NCBI RefSeq assembly: GCF_000184745.1 | Contig: NC_014931.1 | Location: forward strand, 2,852,001-2,916,000 | DNA length: 64,000 nt | Reading direction: 5' to 3' | DNA from: Variovorax paradoxus EPS | GTDB taxonomy: Bacteria; Pseudomonadota; Gammaproteobacteria; Burkholderiales; Burkholderiaceae_C | Part shown: in pieces, positions 33,789 to 42,727 of the stretch | Numbering within the stretch: the first letter of the stretch is position 1 | How the letters are laid out: each line of letters begins with the position of its first letter | Program-made: the position numbers and the translations under genes | Notes under the pieces: generated by a model | Database searches by the model: none | Told to the model about the DNA's origin: nothing | Seen by the model: only the letters and a program-made list of their open reading frames with translations

Positions 33789-34957
33789 TGCAGATCTTCT
33801 GGTTCCTCCCCACGCACGGCGACAGCCGCTATCTCGGCACGAGCGAGGGCGCGCGGCCCATCGATCTGGCCTACTTGCAGCAGATCGCAGGCGCCGCTGA
33901 CAACCTCGGCTACGAAGGCGTGCTGATTCCCACCGGCCGTTCATGCGAAGACCCGTGGGTGATCGCCTCCAGCCTGATCGGTTCGACGAAGAAGCTCAAG
34001 TTCCTGGTTGCTGTGCGTCCGGGGCTGCACCAGCCCAGCCTCGCCGCGCGCATGGCCGCGACCTTCGACCGGCTCTCGGGCGGACGCCTGCTGGTGAACC
34101 TCGTGACCGGTGGCGACCAGGCCGAGCTCGAAGGTGACGGTGTCTATCTGGATCACGCGTCGCGCTACGAGCAGTCGGCCGAGTTCATCCGCATCTGGCG
34201 CGAGATCCTCACGCGCAGCCACGATGGCCAGGGCTACGACTTCGAAGGCAAGCACCTGAGCGTGAAGGGCGCCAAGCTGCTGTATCCGCCGGTGCAGACG
34301 CCGTACCCGCCCGTGTGGTTCGGTGGCTCGTCGGCGGCCGCGCACGACCTCGCGGCAGAGCAGGTCGATGCGTACCTGACCTGGGGCGAGCCGCCCGCCG
34401 AAGTCGCCAAGAAGATCGCCGATGTGCGCGCCCGCGCCGAGAAACAGGGCCGCCGTGTCGAGTTCGGCATCCGCCTGCACGTGATCGTGCGCGAGACCGA
34501 AGAGGCCGCGTGGAAGGCCGCCGAAGAACTCATCAGCCGCGTGGACGACGACACCGTCATCCGCGCCCAGGCCGCCTTCGCGCGCATGGATTCCGAAGGT
34601 CAGCGCCGCATGGCCGCGCTGCATGCGGGTGGTGCGAAGCGCTCGCGCGCAGAGCTGGAGATTTCGCCGAACCTGTGGGCCGGCGTGGGGCTCGTGCGCG
34701 GCGGTGCCGGCACGGCGCTCGTGGGCGACGCGAAGACCGTCGCGGCGCGCATCGAGGAATACGCGGCCCTCGGTCTCGACAAATTCATTCTCTCGGGCTA
34801 CCCGCACTTGGAAGAGGCCTACCGCTTCGCCGAGCTGGTGTTCCCGCTGCTCTCGCGCAAGGCGAAGAAGCAACTCGCCGGTGGTTCGTTGAGCGGCCCG
34901 TTCGGCGAAGTCGTCGCGAATCTCGACGCACCTTCGCGCCTCGTCTCGCAAAGCTGA
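33785..34957 (+). CDS. ssuD: FMNH2-dependent alkanesulfonate monooxygenase
   Basis: Luciferase-like flavin monooxygenase of 390 residues (E. coli SsuD 381) that cleaves the C-S bond of alkanesulfonates, releasing sulfite and an aldehyde. [15 protein letters not shown] at the N-terminus and [12 protein letters not shown], with the conserved Cys near 56, are characteristic. So are the TGGD motif ([15 protein letters not shown]) and [15 protein letters not shown] 33785 and 33788 are adjacent candidate starts; the first overlaps the ssuA stop. It depends on FMNH2 from SsuE upstream. Confidence 0.96.
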   Translation: MMQIFWFLPTHGDSRYLGTSEGARPIDLAYLQQIAGAADNLGYEGVLIPTGRSCEDPWVIASSLIGSTKKLKFLVAVRPGLHQPSLAARMAATFDRLSGGRLLVNLVTGGDQAELEGDGVYLDHASRYEQSAEFIRIWREILTRSHDGQGYDFEGKHLSVKGAKLLYPPVQTPYPPVWFGGSSAAAHDLAAEQVDAYLTWGEPPAEVAKKIADVRARAEKQGRRVEFGIRLHVIVRETEEAAWKAAEELISRVDDDTVIRAQAAFARMDSEGQRRMAALHAGGAKRSRAELEISPNLWAGVGLVRGGAGTALVGDAKTVAARIEEYAALGLDKFILSGYPHLEEAYRFAELVFPLLSRKAKKQLAGGSLSGPFGEVVANLDAPSRLVSQS

Positions 34958-34970
34958 ACAAGGACGCCCC

Positions 34971-35822
34971 ATGACTGAACAAGTGCAGAAACTCCCGGTG
35001 ACTTCCACCGACGAAGGCGCAGGCACCGGCAACGCGTTCAAGGCCTTCGGCCTCAACGTGGCGGGTCGGCTCATTCCCTGGCTCGTGCCGGTGGGACTCA
35101 TCGTTTTCTGGCAGATCGCCTCGTCGCTCGGCTGGCTGTCGACGCGCGTGCTGCCGGCACCGGTCGATGTGGTCAAGGCCGCGTGGTCGCTCACCGTGTC
35201 CGGCGAACTCTGGACGCATGTGAAGGTCAGCGCGGGCCGTGCGCTCGCGGGCCTGGCCATCGGCGGCGGCGCCGGGCTGGCGCTGGGCCTGCTCACAGGC
35301 TCGGTGAAGTTCGCCGAGACGCTGCTCGACTCGACCATCCAGATGGTGCGCAACATCCCCGCGCTCGCGCTGATTCCGCTGGTGATCCTGTGGTTCGGCA
35401 TCGACGAATCGGCCAAGCTGTTCCTGATCTCGGTGTCGGTGTTCTTTCCGATCTACCTCAACACCTTTCACGGCATCCGCAACGTCGATCCGCAACTCAT
35501 CGAAATGGGCCGCACTTACGGCCTCTCGCGCTGGCAGCTGTACCGCGAGGTGATCCTGCCGGGCGCGCTGTCGTCGATCCTCGTGGGGCTGCGTTTCTCG
35601 CTGGGCCTCATGTGGGTGATCCTGATCGTGGCCGAGACCATCTCGGCGCAGGCCGGCATCGGCTATCTCACGATGAATGCCCGCGAGTTCCTGCAGACCG
35701 ACATCGTGTTGGTGGGCATCCTCTTGTATGCGCTGCTCGGCAAGCTGGCCGACCTGTTCGCACGCGGCCTGGAGCAGTGGTGGCTGCGCTGGCACCCCGG
35801 TTATCAGAAGAAGCCGAAGTGA
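34971..35822 (+). CDS. ssuC: Sulfonate ABC transporter permease
   Basis: Inner-membrane permease of 283 residues with six hydrophobic segments, the first near residue 36. The cytoplasmic EAA-like coupling loop is YGLSRWQLYREVILPGALS, and NIPALALIPLVILWFGIDES is the family hallmark of SsuC/TauC. It directly follows ssuD (13 bases) and is followed by a second binding protein and the ATPase, giving one complete transporter with two binding proteins. Confidence 0.95.
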   Translation: MTEQVQKLPVTSTDEGAGTGNAFKAFGLNVAGRLIPWLVPVGLIVFWQIASSLGWLSTRVLPAPVDVVKAAWSLTVSGELWTHVKVSAGRALAGLAIGGGAGLALGLLTGSVKFAETLLDSTIQMVRNIPALALIPLVILWFGIDESAKLFLISVSVFFPIYLNTFHGIRNVDPQLIEMGRTYGLSRWQLYREVILPGALSSILVGLRFSLGLMWVILIVAETISAQAGIGYLTMNAREFLQTDIVLVGILLYALLGKLADLFARGLEQWWLRWHPGYQKKPK

Positions 35823-35833
35823 GGGCAGGGCAA

Positions 35834-36799
35834 ATGAACCATTCCATTTCCCGCCGCACGGCCATTGCCACGCTGGGTGCTCTGAGCGCTGGTGCCGTGC
35901 TGGCGCAAGGCGTCGCACCGCGACCCGTCACCGTGCGCTTCGGCTACCAGAAGTCGTCGACGCTGACGACGCTGCTCAAGGCCCAGGGCACGCTCGAAAA
36001 GCAGCTCGCGCCGCTCAATGCCACGCTGAGCTGGCACGAGTTCACCAGCGGCCTGCCGCTGCTAGAGGCGCTGAACCTCGACAACCTGGACATCAGTGCC
36101 GACGTGGCCGACACGGTGCCCGTGTTCGCGCAAGCCGCTGGCGCCGAGCTGACCTTCATCGCGCAGGAAGCGCCTTCGCCCGCCGCGCAGGCGATCGTCG
36201 TGCGCGAAGACTCGCCGATCACGACCGTGGCTGATCTGAAGGGCAAGAAGGTCGGCTTCGCGAAAGCGGCCGGCGCGCATTACCTGCTGATCGCCGCGCT
36301 GGAGAAGGCCGGCCTCTCGTTCAAGGACATCGTGCCCGCCTACCTCACGCCCGCTGACGGGCGCGCCGCCTTCGAGAAGGGCGCGATCGACGCGTGGGTC
36401 GTGTGGGACCCGTTCCTCGCCGCCGCGCAGCGCCAGTCGAAGGTGCGCATCCTGGCCGATGGCGCGGGCATCGCGTCGTACCAGCGCTACTACCTCGCGA
36501 GCACCAAGTTCGCGAAGGCGCGGCCCGATGTGCTGCGCGTGGTCTACGCCGAGCTCGAGAAGACCGGCAAGTGGGTCAAGCAGAACCCGAAGGAAGCCGC
36601 CGCGCTGCTGTCGCCCGTGTGGGGCCTGGACGCCGCCACCATCGAACAAGCCAACAGCCGCCGCAGCTACGCGGTGCGCCCGGTCGTGGCCGATGGCCTG
36701 ACCGAGCAGCAGCGCATCGCGGATGCGTTCTTCGGTGAAAAGCTGCTGCCCAAGAAACTCAATGCGCTCGACGTCGCGCTGTTCAAACCCGGAGCCTGA
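35834..36799 (+). CDS. Sulfonate ABC transporter substrate-binding protein (second copy)
   Basis: SsuA-family binding protein of 321 residues with a leader [19 protein letters not shown] ending near residue 24 (cleavage VLA-Q). The fold motifs [40 protein letters not shown] and [14 protein letters not shown] parallel the first copy, but residues around the ligand pocket differ (for example [10 protein letters not shown] here, where the first copy has [10 protein letters not shown]). It probably widens the range of sulfonates delivered to the shared SsuC/SsuB. It starts 11 bases after ssuC and ends 5 bases before ssuB. Confidence 0.92.
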   Translation: MNHSISRRTAIATLGALSAGAVLAQGVAPRPVTVRFGYQKSSTLTTLLKAQGTLEKQLAPLNATLSWHEFTSGLPLLEALNLDNLDISADVADTVPVFAQAAGAELTFIAQEAPSPAAQAIVVREDSPITTVADLKGKKVGFAKAAGAHYLLIAALEKAGLSFKDIVPAYLTPADGRAAFEKGAIDAWVVWDPFLAAAQRQSKVRILADGAGIASYQRYYLASTKFAKARPDVLRVVYAELEKTGKWVKQNPKEAAALLSPVWGLDAATIEQANSRRSYAVRPVVADGLTEQQRIADAFFGEKLLPKKLNALDVALFKPGA

Positions 36800-36804
36800 A
36801 GCCC

Positions 36805-37659
36805 ATGAGTGCCGTTCTGAAAGACATCCAACCCCGGGCCCAAGCCCAGGCCCAAGCTATTGCCGGCGGCGTGCGCCTCGAAGCGCGCGGCCTGCACAAG
36901 CGCTATGGCACGCGAGACGTGCTGCGCAACACCAAGCTCACCATCGAGCCCGGCCAGTTCATCGCCATCGTGGGGCGCAGCGGCTGCGGCAAGAGCACGC
37001 TGCTGCGGCTGATCGCGGGGCTCGAAGAAGCGACCTCCGGCGGTCTCTACACCGATGGCAAGGCCGTGAACGGCCTGCACGACGACACCCGCATCATGTT
37101 TCAGGAGGCGCGCCTTCTGCCCTGGCGCCGCGTGCTCGACAACGTGACGCTGGGTTTGTCGAACGACGCCAAGCCGCGCGGCAAGGAAGTGCTCGCGCAG
37201 GTCGGCCTGGCCGACCGCGAGAACGAATGGCCGGCGCGCCTGTCGGGCGGACAGCGCCAGCGCGTGTCGCTTGCACGGGCGCTGGTGCATCACCCGCGCC
37301 TGCTGCTGCTCGACGAGCCGCTGGGCGCGCTCGACGCGCTCACCCGCATCGAGATGCACCGGCTCATCGAGAACCTCTGGCAGCGCCACCGCTTCACCGC
37401 CTTGCTGGTGACGCACGACGTGCAGGAAGCGGTGGCCCTGGCGAACCGCGTGATCCTGATCGAAGACGGCCGCATCGCGCTGGACGAAAACATCGCGCTC
37501 GCCCGCCCGCGCTCACAGGGCGACCCGGCCTTCGCAGCCATCGAAAAACGCATCCTCGACAGGGTGCTGCAAAAGCCCGGAACTCCCGAAGAGGTTGAGA
37601 GCAGCGCCGACGCCAGCTGGCTTGGAACACCTGCGCATGCACTGCGCTGGGCGATCTGA
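36805..37659 (+). CDS. ssuB: Sulfonate ABC transporter ATP-binding protein
   Basis: Cytoplasmic ATPase of 284 residues for the sulfonate importer. Walker A is GRSGCGKST (near 65), the Q-loop is in [10 protein letters not shown], the signature is LSGGQRQR, and Walker B is [14 protein letters not shown]. The switch His is in [12 protein letters not shown] 30-residue Gln/Ala-rich N-terminal extension (AQAQAQAI) precedes the fold. It is the last gene of the ssu operon, followed by a palindromic repeat. Confidence 0.94.
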   Translation: MSAVLKDIQPRAQAQAQAIAGGVRLEARGLHKRYGTRDVLRNTKLTIEPGQFIAIVGRSGCGKSTLLRLIAGLEEATSGGLYTDGKAVNGLHDDTRIMFQEARLLPWRRVLDNVTLGLSNDAKPRGKEVLAQVGLADRENEWPARLSGGQRQRVSLARALVHHPRLLLLDEPLGALDALTRIEMHRLIENLWQRHRFTALLVTHDVQEAVALANRVILIEDGRIALDENIALARPRSQGDPAFAAIEKRILDRVLQKPGTPEEVESSADASWLGTPAHALRWAI

Positions 37660-37702
37660 TGCCCGCAGCCGTTCGACGTCTACAACCGCTTGATGCCCAT
37701 AA

Positions 37703-37762
37703 CCGTTCGGGCTGAGCTTGTCGAAGCCTTGCGCAGCGCTTCGACAAGCTCAGCGTGAACGG
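37703..37762. repeat. REP-like palindrome after ssuB
   Basis: Long inverted repeat with arms CCGTTCGGGCTGAGCTTGTC-GAAGC (from 37703) and GCTTC-GACAAGCTCAGC-GTGAACGG (to 37762), and a ~10-base centre. The only mismatches are in the outer part (GGG against GTG). This is a widely dispersed GTTCGGGCTGAG-type extragenic palindrome of proteobacteria (recall). It lies between ssuB and metY and may end or stabilise the ssu transcript. Confidence 0.8.
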
Positions 37763-37827
37763 ACTGTTGTTGTTCTTCTTCCTGCCTCTTTTTCTTTTTG
37801 TTCTTTCCACCCCTGAAAGGCTCTCGC

Positions 37828-39114
37828 ATGTCGCAGAACTGGAAATTCGAAACCCTGTCGGTCCACGCCGGCTACTCGCCCGAACCGACCACGCGCGCCG
37901 TCGCGCCGCCGATCTACCAGACGGTGGCCTACGCCTTCGACAGCGCGCAGCACGGCGCCGATCTGTTCGACCTGAAGGTGCCGGGCAACATCTACACCCG
38001 CATCAACAACCCGACGCAGGACGTGCTGGAGCAGCGCGTGGCCGCGCTCGAAGGTGGCATCGCGGCGCTCGCGCTGGCCTCGGGGCAGGCGGCCGTGACC
38101 TACGCGATCCAGACCATCGCGGAGGCCGGCGACAACATCATCAGCAGCACGGCGCTCTACGGCGGCACCTACAACCTCTTTGCGCACACGCTGCCGCAGT
38201 TCGGCATCACCACGCGCTTTGCGGACCACCGCGATCCGAGCAGTTTCGAGAAGCTGTTCGACGACAAGACCAAGGCTGTATTCGTCGAGTCGCTGGGCAA
38301 CCCCGCGGGCAACGTGACCGATATCGCGGCCATTGCCGAGATCGCGCACCGTAACGGCGTGCCGCTGATCGTGGACAACACCGTGCCCTCGCCGTACCTG
38401 AGCCGGCCCATCGAGCACGGTGCCGACATCGTGGTGCATTCGCTCACCAAGTACCTGGGCGGCCATGGCACCAGCATCGGCGGCGCGATCGTCGATTCGG
38501 GCAAGTTCCCGTGGGCCGAGCACAAGCAGCGCTTCAAGCGCCTGAACGAGCCCGATGTGAGCTACCACGGCGTGGTCTACACCGAGGCGCTGGGCCCGGC
38601 CGCCTACATCGGGCGTGCGCGCGTGGTGCCGCTGCGCAACACCGGCGCGGCCATCTCGCCGTTCAACGCCTTCCTGATCCTGCAGGGCATCGAGACGCTG
38701 GCGCTGCGCATGGACCGCATCAGCAGCAATGCGCTCAAGGTGGCGCAGCACCTGAAGACGCACAAGGCCGTGAACTGGGTCAACTACGCGGCGCTCGAAG
38801 ACCACCCCGACCATGCGCTCGCGCAGAAGTACTTCGGCGGCAAGTCCAGCGGCGTGCTGACCTTTGGCATCGGCAGCGGCCGTGAAGGCGGCGCGAAATT
38901 CCTCGATGCGCTGAAGCTCTTCACGCGCCTCGTGAACATCGGCGACGTGCGCTCGCTGGCCACGCACCCGGCATCGACCACGCACCGGCAGCTCTCGCCC
39001 GAAGAACTGGCCAAGGCCGGCGTGACGGAAGACACCGTGCGCCTGTCGGTAGGCATCGAGCACATCGACGACCTGCTCGCGGATCTCGATGTGGCGCTCG
39101 CGGCTGCGTCCTGA
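37828..39114 (+). CDS. metY: O-acetylhomoserine sulfhydrylase (aminocarboxypropyltransferase)
   Basis: PLP-dependent Cys/Met-metabolism enzyme of 428 residues that makes homocysteine from O-acetylhomoserine and sulfide. The N-terminal TLSVHAGYSPEPTTRAVAPPIYQT and YTRINNPTQD are diagnostic. The Schiff-base lysine is Lys208 in HSLTKYLGGHG, and THPASTTHRQLS with VRLSVGIEHIDDLLADL closes the fold. ATG 37828 fits the family start (MSQNWKFETLS). In context it assimilates sulfide derived from the sulfonate and sulfate routes. Confidence 0.95.
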   Translation: MSQNWKFETLSVHAGYSPEPTTRAVAPPIYQTVAYAFDSAQHGADLFDLKVPGNIYTRINNPTQDVLEQRVAALEGGIAALALASGQAAVTYAIQTIAEAGDNIISSTALYGGTYNLFAHTLPQFGITTRFADHRDPSSFEKLFDDKTKAVFVESLGNPAGNVTDIAAIAEIAHRNGVPLIVDNTVPSPYLSRPIEHGADIVVHSLTKYLGGHGTSIGGAIVDSGKFPWAEHKQRFKRLNEPDVSYHGVVYTEALGPAAYIGRARVVPLRNTGAAISPFNAFLILQGIETLALRMDRISSNALKVAQHLKTHKAVNWVNYAALEDHPDHALAQKYFGGKSSGVLTFGIGSGREGGAKFLDALKLFTRLVNIGDVRSLATHPASTTHRQLSPEELAKAGVTEDTVRLSVGIEHIDDLLADLDVALAAAS

Positions 39115-39136
39115 CCGCTTCGATGAACGGAAAACC

Positions 39137-39733
39137 ATGACAACACTCAACGCCATTCCCGAGGCGGCTCTCGACCAGCTCTTCCGCAAGGCGCGCACCG
39201 TGCACGCCTTCAAGCCGGTGTCTGTCACCGACGAACTGATCCACAAGCTCTACGACCTCGTGAAGTGGGGACCGACTGCCTACAACGCGCAGCCCGCGCG
39301 CTATGTGTTCGTGCGCAGCGAGGAGGGCAAGGCGAAGCTGAAGCCTGCGGTCTCGTCCGGCAACACGGCGCAGACGCTGGCTGCGGGCGTGACGGTGATC
39401 GTGGCGCACGACACGCGCTTCTACGAGCACTTGCCCACGCAGTTCCCGGCTTACGACGCCAAGCCCTTCTTCGAGAAGAGCGCCGAGGCCGCAGCGGCCA
39501 CGGCGTTTCGCAACAGCAGCCTGCAGGGCGCCTACCTGATCCTGGCGGCGCGCTCGCTCGGCCTGGGCGTGGGGCCGCAGTCGGGCTGCAACGCCGACCT
39601 GGTCGACAAGGCGTTCTTTCCCGACGGTCGCTATCGCGCCAACTTTCTCGTGAACCTCGGCGTGGCCGACCACGCCGGCACGTTCGAGCGCGGGCCGCGG
39701 CTCGCGTTCGACGAGGTGGCGGAAATCGTCTGA
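39137..39733 (+). CDS. Malonic semialdehyde reductase, nitroreductase family (RutE-like)
   Basis: FMN-containing nitroreductase-fold enzyme of 198 residues, close in length to E. coli RutE (196). Typical stretches are LFRKARTVHAFKPVSVTDELI, KWGPTAYNAQPAR and RSLGLGVGPQSGCN. RutE reduces malonic semialdehyde in uracil breakdown, but no other rut genes are present, so a general role in aldehyde or quinone reduction, such as aldehydes released by SsuD, is possible (inference). It starts 22 bases after metY. Confidence 0.9.
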   Translation: MTTLNAIPEAALDQLFRKARTVHAFKPVSVTDELIHKLYDLVKWGPTAYNAQPARYVFVRSEEGKAKLKPAVSSGNTAQTLAAGVTVIVAHDTRFYEHLPTQFPAYDAKPFFEKSAEAAAATAFRNSSLQGAYLILAARSLGLGVGPQSGCNADLVDKAFFPDGRYRANFLVNLGVADHAGTFERGPRLAFDEVAEIV

Positions 39734-39800
39734 TCTCCCCTCCGTCCGATCAATCCCATCCTTTTTTGCTTTATTTCTTCAACCTGAAAGAGAAACCATC

Positions 39801-40016
39801 ATGTCCATCCAAGCCATCAATGTGCGCAACCAGTTCAAGGGCAAGGTCCGCGAAATCATCCGCGGCGACGTCGTCTCCGAAGTCGATGTCGAAACCGCCT
39901 GGGGCATCGTGACCTCGGTCATCACCACGCGCTCGGTCGACGAACTGCAATTGAAGGTCGGCTCCGACGTGGTCGCGCTCGTGAAGTCGACCGAGGTTTC
40001 GATCGCGAAGCTCTGA
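39801..40016 (+). CDS. Molbindin: single TOBE-domain molybdopterin/oxyanion-binding protein
   Basis: A 71-residue Mop/TOBE domain protein. NVRNQFKGKVREI opens the OB-like fold, and VTSVITTRSVDELQLKVGSDVVALVKSTEVSI carries the binding and closing strands. Such proteins bind molybdate or related oxyanions as hexamers. A ribosome site (AAAGAGAAA) precedes ATG 39801, and a clear intrinsic terminator follows. The gene lies 67 bases after the RutE-like gene within the sulfur island. Confidence 0.9.
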   Translation: MSIQAINVRNQFKGKVREIIRGDVVSEVDVETAWGIVTSVITTRSVDELQLKVGSDVVALVKSTEVSIAKL

Positions 40017-40046
40017 GGCGGTTTCCACCGTATTTTTATCAAGCGG

Positions 40047-40082
40047 GCCGCTCGAGGTTCTTCGGACTTCGGGCGGCTTTTT
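40047..40082 (+). terminator. Rho-independent terminator after the molbindin gene
   Basis: GC-rich stem with arms GCCGCTCGAGG (40047-40057) and CTTCGGGCGGC (40067-40077), pairing fully with two G-T wobbles, then TTTTT. Confidence 0.85.
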
Positions 40083-40215
40083 GCCGTGCGCCGTATTTCG
40101 TTCAATTCGATCTCCACCTGGGAGGAATTCATCGAATCAAAAAGCTCTTTAGATCAACTATTGATATTCTTGGTTAACCTTTTTCTCACTCAAACTCTCT
40201 GCCTTTTGTCGATAG
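40083..40215. other. AT-rich intergenic stretch
   Basis: Most of this ~130-base segment, between the terminator and the next small gene, is clearly richer in A+T than its surroundings (for example AAAAAGCTCTTTAG and TTGATATTCTTGG). I see no RNA gene or reliable open frame. It may hold a promoter for the small membrane protein or be foreign DNA. Confidence 0.4.
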
Positions 40216-40500
40216 ATGGGGCACTGGGTGAGCAAGAAAATCGTGACCGAGAAAAGTGTTTCCTCAATCAGCAGTGGTCACCTCGCGATCGCAGGGGCGA
40301 TGCTTCTTCCACTGGTGGGAATAGGGATGCTGGCCTTCATTCACCGCGATGACCTTCGTCGCTGGCGGTGGGATTCAGTCGAGCACTGGATGCTGTTGGC
40401 GTCGGTCGTCTTCGTGACGGCTTCGCATGCCCTGATGGTGGTCTTGTTGTGCATGAAGCCCAAGGACAAAGCTGCCAGCGACGAGGACCGGGCGGGCTGA
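40216..40500 (+). CDS. Hypothetical small membrane protein
   Basis: A possible 94-residue protein with two membrane segments: AIAGAMLLPLVGIGMLAF (near 24-41) and WMLLASVVFVTASHALMVV (near 58-76). A basic linker HRDDLRRWRW lies between them, and the tail is charged (KPKDKAASDEDRAG). No family is recognised. The start is uncertain: ATG 40216 has no clear ribosome site and GTG 40228 is in frame. It ends just before the convergent DUF3592-type gene. Hydrophobic periodicity supports it as real, but confidence is moderate. Confidence 0.5.
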   Translation: MGHWVSKKIVTEKSVSSISSGHLAIAGAMLLPLVGIGMLAFIHRDDLRRWRWDSVEHWMLLASVVFVTASHALMVVLLCMKPKDKAASDEDRAG

Positions 40501-40513
40501 GTTTTCTTCCCGC

Positions 40514-40960
40514 TCACTGCAGCTTGGGCAGGAACGACGTCTCCATGTGATAGCGCTTGGGGTTGTTCCGATCGATGTAGACCGGAATCCATTCCTGCAC
40601 GTAGTCCGTCGGATCGAACCAGAGGTTGGCGCTGCGGAACACGTGCAGGCGATTGTTCGATGTGTCGTGCCATTTGGCGACGATGCGGTAGGGGTGCTCG
40701 CCGTTCACCTCGATGCTGCCGTTCTGCTCGACCTCCTGGAACTCGGCCTCGATGAGCTGGCCGTTCTGGCGCAGGTCGGCTTCCTTCTGTGCGCTCCAGC
40801 GGCCGAAGGCGATGATGCCGCCGCCGATGCCCGCGAAGATCACGCCCATGATCGTGAGGGCGAGCTTGCCCTCGGGGTCGACGAAGATGGCGCCGACCAG
40901 CAGCAGAAGCCCGATGGCCAGGAAGAGCCACTTGATGAGGGTGATGACTTTGTGATCCAT
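40514..40960 (-). CDS. DUF3592-like membrane protein
   Basis: A 148-residue protein with two N-terminal membrane helices (ITLIKWLFLAIGLLLLVGAIF, near 5-25, and LTIMGVIFAGIGGGIIAF, near 35-52). They are followed by a beta-rich soluble domain with PYRIVAKWHD and NLWFDPTDYVQEWIPVYIDRN, a pattern typical of DUF3592-type proteins. Function of the family is unknown. ATG 40960 gives a lysine-bearing cytoplasmic start; an in-frame ATG at 41005 would add 15 residues. It converges with the small membrane protein gene. Confidence 0.8.
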   Translation of the reverse strand: MDHKVITLIKWLFLAIGLLLLVGAIFVDPEGKLALTIMGVIFAGIGGGIIAFGRWSAQKEADLRQNGQLIEAEFQEVEQNGSIEVNGEHPYRIVAKWHDTSNNRLHVFRSANLWFDPTDYVQEWIPVYIDRNNPKRYHMETSFLPKLQ

Positions 40961-41105
40961 CGCGCGACTGTGCCTTTGTTTCGCGCAGGTCGATATAGCC
41001 AACATGGCTTAGTCGAATGGGTCATGAGGAACTGCGAACAGCTTCCTTCCGGCCCGGGAAGGCGACTCACAGAATCTTTGGAATCAACCCCAAGAGGCAC
41101 CTTCG

Positions 41106-42059
41106 ATGAGCGCTGTTCTTTCTTCCCCCGTCGTTGCAGAAGACAACAACAACAACGAACTCGACATCGTCCGGCAGGCCGGCCACATCGGTGCCGAGGT
41201 GCGCGGCGTGCGGCTCTCGGGCGAACTGCAGCCGGAGGTGTTCAGGTCCATCAAGGCGGCACTCCTCAAGCACAAGGTGCTGTTCTTCCGCGGCCAGCAG
41301 CACCTGGACGACGCGCAGCAGCAAGCCTTCGGCCGCCTCTGGGGTGAGCTGGTGCCGCATCCGACCGTGCCCTCGATGGATGGCACGAAGCTGCTGGAAC
41401 TCGACTCGCGCCACGGCGGCCGCGCCAACTCGTGGCACACCGACGTGACCTTCGAGGTGGCGTATCCGCAGGTGTCGATCCTTCGCGCGGTCGTGATTCC
41501 GGCTTACGGTGGCGATACCGTCTGGGCGAACACCGTGGCAGCCTACGAAAGCCTGTCGGACGACCTGAAGGCGTTGGCTGACCGGCTGCGCGCGGTGCAT
41601 GGCAACGACTACGACTACGCCGCCTCGCGGCAGCCCGCCGACTTGGCCGACGAAGGTGTGAAGCGCTACAAGGAGGTGTTCACCCGGCGCCTCCTCGAAG
41701 CCGAGCACCCGGTGGTCCGCGTGCACCCCGAGACCGGCGAGCGCAGCCTTGTGCTGGGCCACTTCGTGAAGCGGCTGGTCGGCCATTCGACTTATGACTC
41801 CCAGCATCTGCTGAGCGTGCTGCAGAGCCATGTGCACCGGCTGGAGAACACGGTGCGCTGGCGCTGGACACAGGGCGACGTGGCGATCTGGGACAACCGT
41901 GCCACGCAGCACTACGCGATCAACGACTACGGCGATCAGCACCGGGTGGTGCGCCGGGTGACGGTCGCGGGCGATGTTCCGTATGGGGTGGACGGTGCGA
42001 AGAGCGTGGACCTGACGGCGCCCGCCGTACGCGCGGCCGAGGCGGCAACCGCTGCATAG
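41106..42059 (+). CDS. TauD/TfdA-family Fe(II)/2-oxoglutarate dioxygenase
   Basis: Dioxygenase of 317 residues. The iron site is complete: His111 and Asp113 in SWHTDVTF and distal His269 in ATQHYAI, with Arg280/Arg284 positioned to bind 2-oxoglutarate. FFRGQQHLDDAQQQAFGRLWG and GGDTVWANT are family motifs. Members desulfonate taurine, oxidise alkyl sulfates or degrade phenoxyacetates. The location between the ssu/metY genes and the encapsulin operon makes a sulfonate or sulfate ester substrate likely, with sulfite as product (inference). Confidence 0.9.
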   Translation: MSAVLSSPVVAEDNNNNELDIVRQAGHIGAEVRGVRLSGELQPEVFRSIKAALLKHKVLFFRGQQHLDDAQQQAFGRLWGELVPHPTVPSMDGTKLLELDSRHGGRANSWHTDVTFEVAYPQVSILRAVVIPAYGGDTVWANTVAAYESLSDDLKALADRLRAVHGNDYDYAASRQPADLADEGVKRYKEVFTRRLLEAEHPVVRVHPETGERSLVLGHFVKRLVGHSTYDSQHLLSVLQSHVHRLENTVRWRWTQGDVAIWDNRATQHYAINDYGDQHRVVRRVTVAGDVPYGVDGAKSVDLTAPAVRAAEAATAA

Positions 42060-42101
42060 AACACAGAACATCGCGCTATACAACGCCCGGTTGTTAGGAA
42101 T

Positions 42102-42115
42102 CGACTTTTCAGTCG
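42102..42115. promoter_or_regulatory. Palindrome CGACT-TTTC-AGTCG upstream of the encapsulin operon
   Basis: Perfect 5-base arms in the 138-base gap between the dioxygenase and the rhodanese-like gene, 83 bases before ATG 42198. Candidate operator for the XRE or CysB-type regulator; nothing further supports it. Confidence 0.3.
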
Positions 42116-42197
42116 TTTGAGGTTCTGGGCGGCGCTCCTAAAGTGGTGGTCATCGCCATCAAAGGCGAATTCCAACGCACAACAGGAGCCGCACAGC

Positions 42198-42677
42198 ATG
42201 TCAGTGGAAGTTGAAGAACTCGTCCTGCCCGAAGCACTTGAACAGGCGCGCGCCATTGCCGCCGAAAACCAATGGCCTTATGCCGGCGGCGTAACGCCGA
42301 CCGTGGCCTGGGACCTCGTGCAGAAAGGCCAGGCCGTGCTGGTCGACGTGCGCTCGGGCGAGGAACGAAAGTTCGTCGGCCATGTGCCCGAAAGCCTGCA
42401 TGTGGCCTGGGCCACCGGCACTGCGCTCACGCGCAATCCGCGCTTCGTGCGCGAGCTGGAAGCCAAGCTCGCCAAGGAGGGCGGCAAGGATGCAGTGGCA
42501 CTGTTGCTGTGCCGCAGCGGCAAGCGTTCGGCGCTCGCCGCGGAGGCGGCCGCGAAGGCTGGCTTCACCAACGTCTTCAATGTGCTCGAAGGCTTCGAGG
42601 GCGAGATCGATGCCGATCAGCACCGCGGCGGTGCGGACGGCTGGCGCTTCCACAAGCTGCCCTGGGTGCAGGACTGA
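42198..42677 (+). CDS. Rhodanese-domain sulfurtransferase
   Basis: Single-domain rhodanese of 159 residues that would carry sulfane sulfur on Cys105. The active loop is LLLCRSGKRS, preceded by LVDVRSGEERKFVGHVPES, the CH2A-type motif of the fold. An N-terminal helical extension (~30 residues) is cytoplasmic. It is the first gene of the group that leads to the cysteine-desulfurase encapsulin, so it may accept or donate persulfide sulfur for that compartment (inference). ATG 42198 follows AACAGGAG. Confidence 0.93.
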   Translation: MSVEVEELVLPEALEQARAIAAENQWPYAGGVTPTVAWDLVQKGQAVLVDVRSGEERKFVGHVPESLHVAWATGTALTRNPRFVRELEAKLAKEGGKDAVALLLCRSGKRSALAAEAAAKAGFTNVFNVLEGFEGEIDADQHRGGADGWRFHKLPWVQD

Positions 42678-42727
42678 CTGCGCCCCACACAAGAATTCAC
42701 ACAAGACGATTCAGGGAGAAAAAACAC

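Noticed and set aside
37660..37827. Possible SAM or SAH riboswitch before metY
   Set aside because: Only the REP-like palindrome and a T-rich leader are seen; no conserved riboswitch core was recognised.
40086..40352. An 88-codon frame starting GTG in the AT-rich patch
   Set aside because: It overlaps the more plausible membrane protein in another frame and its second half is Arg/Asp-rich shadow sequence.
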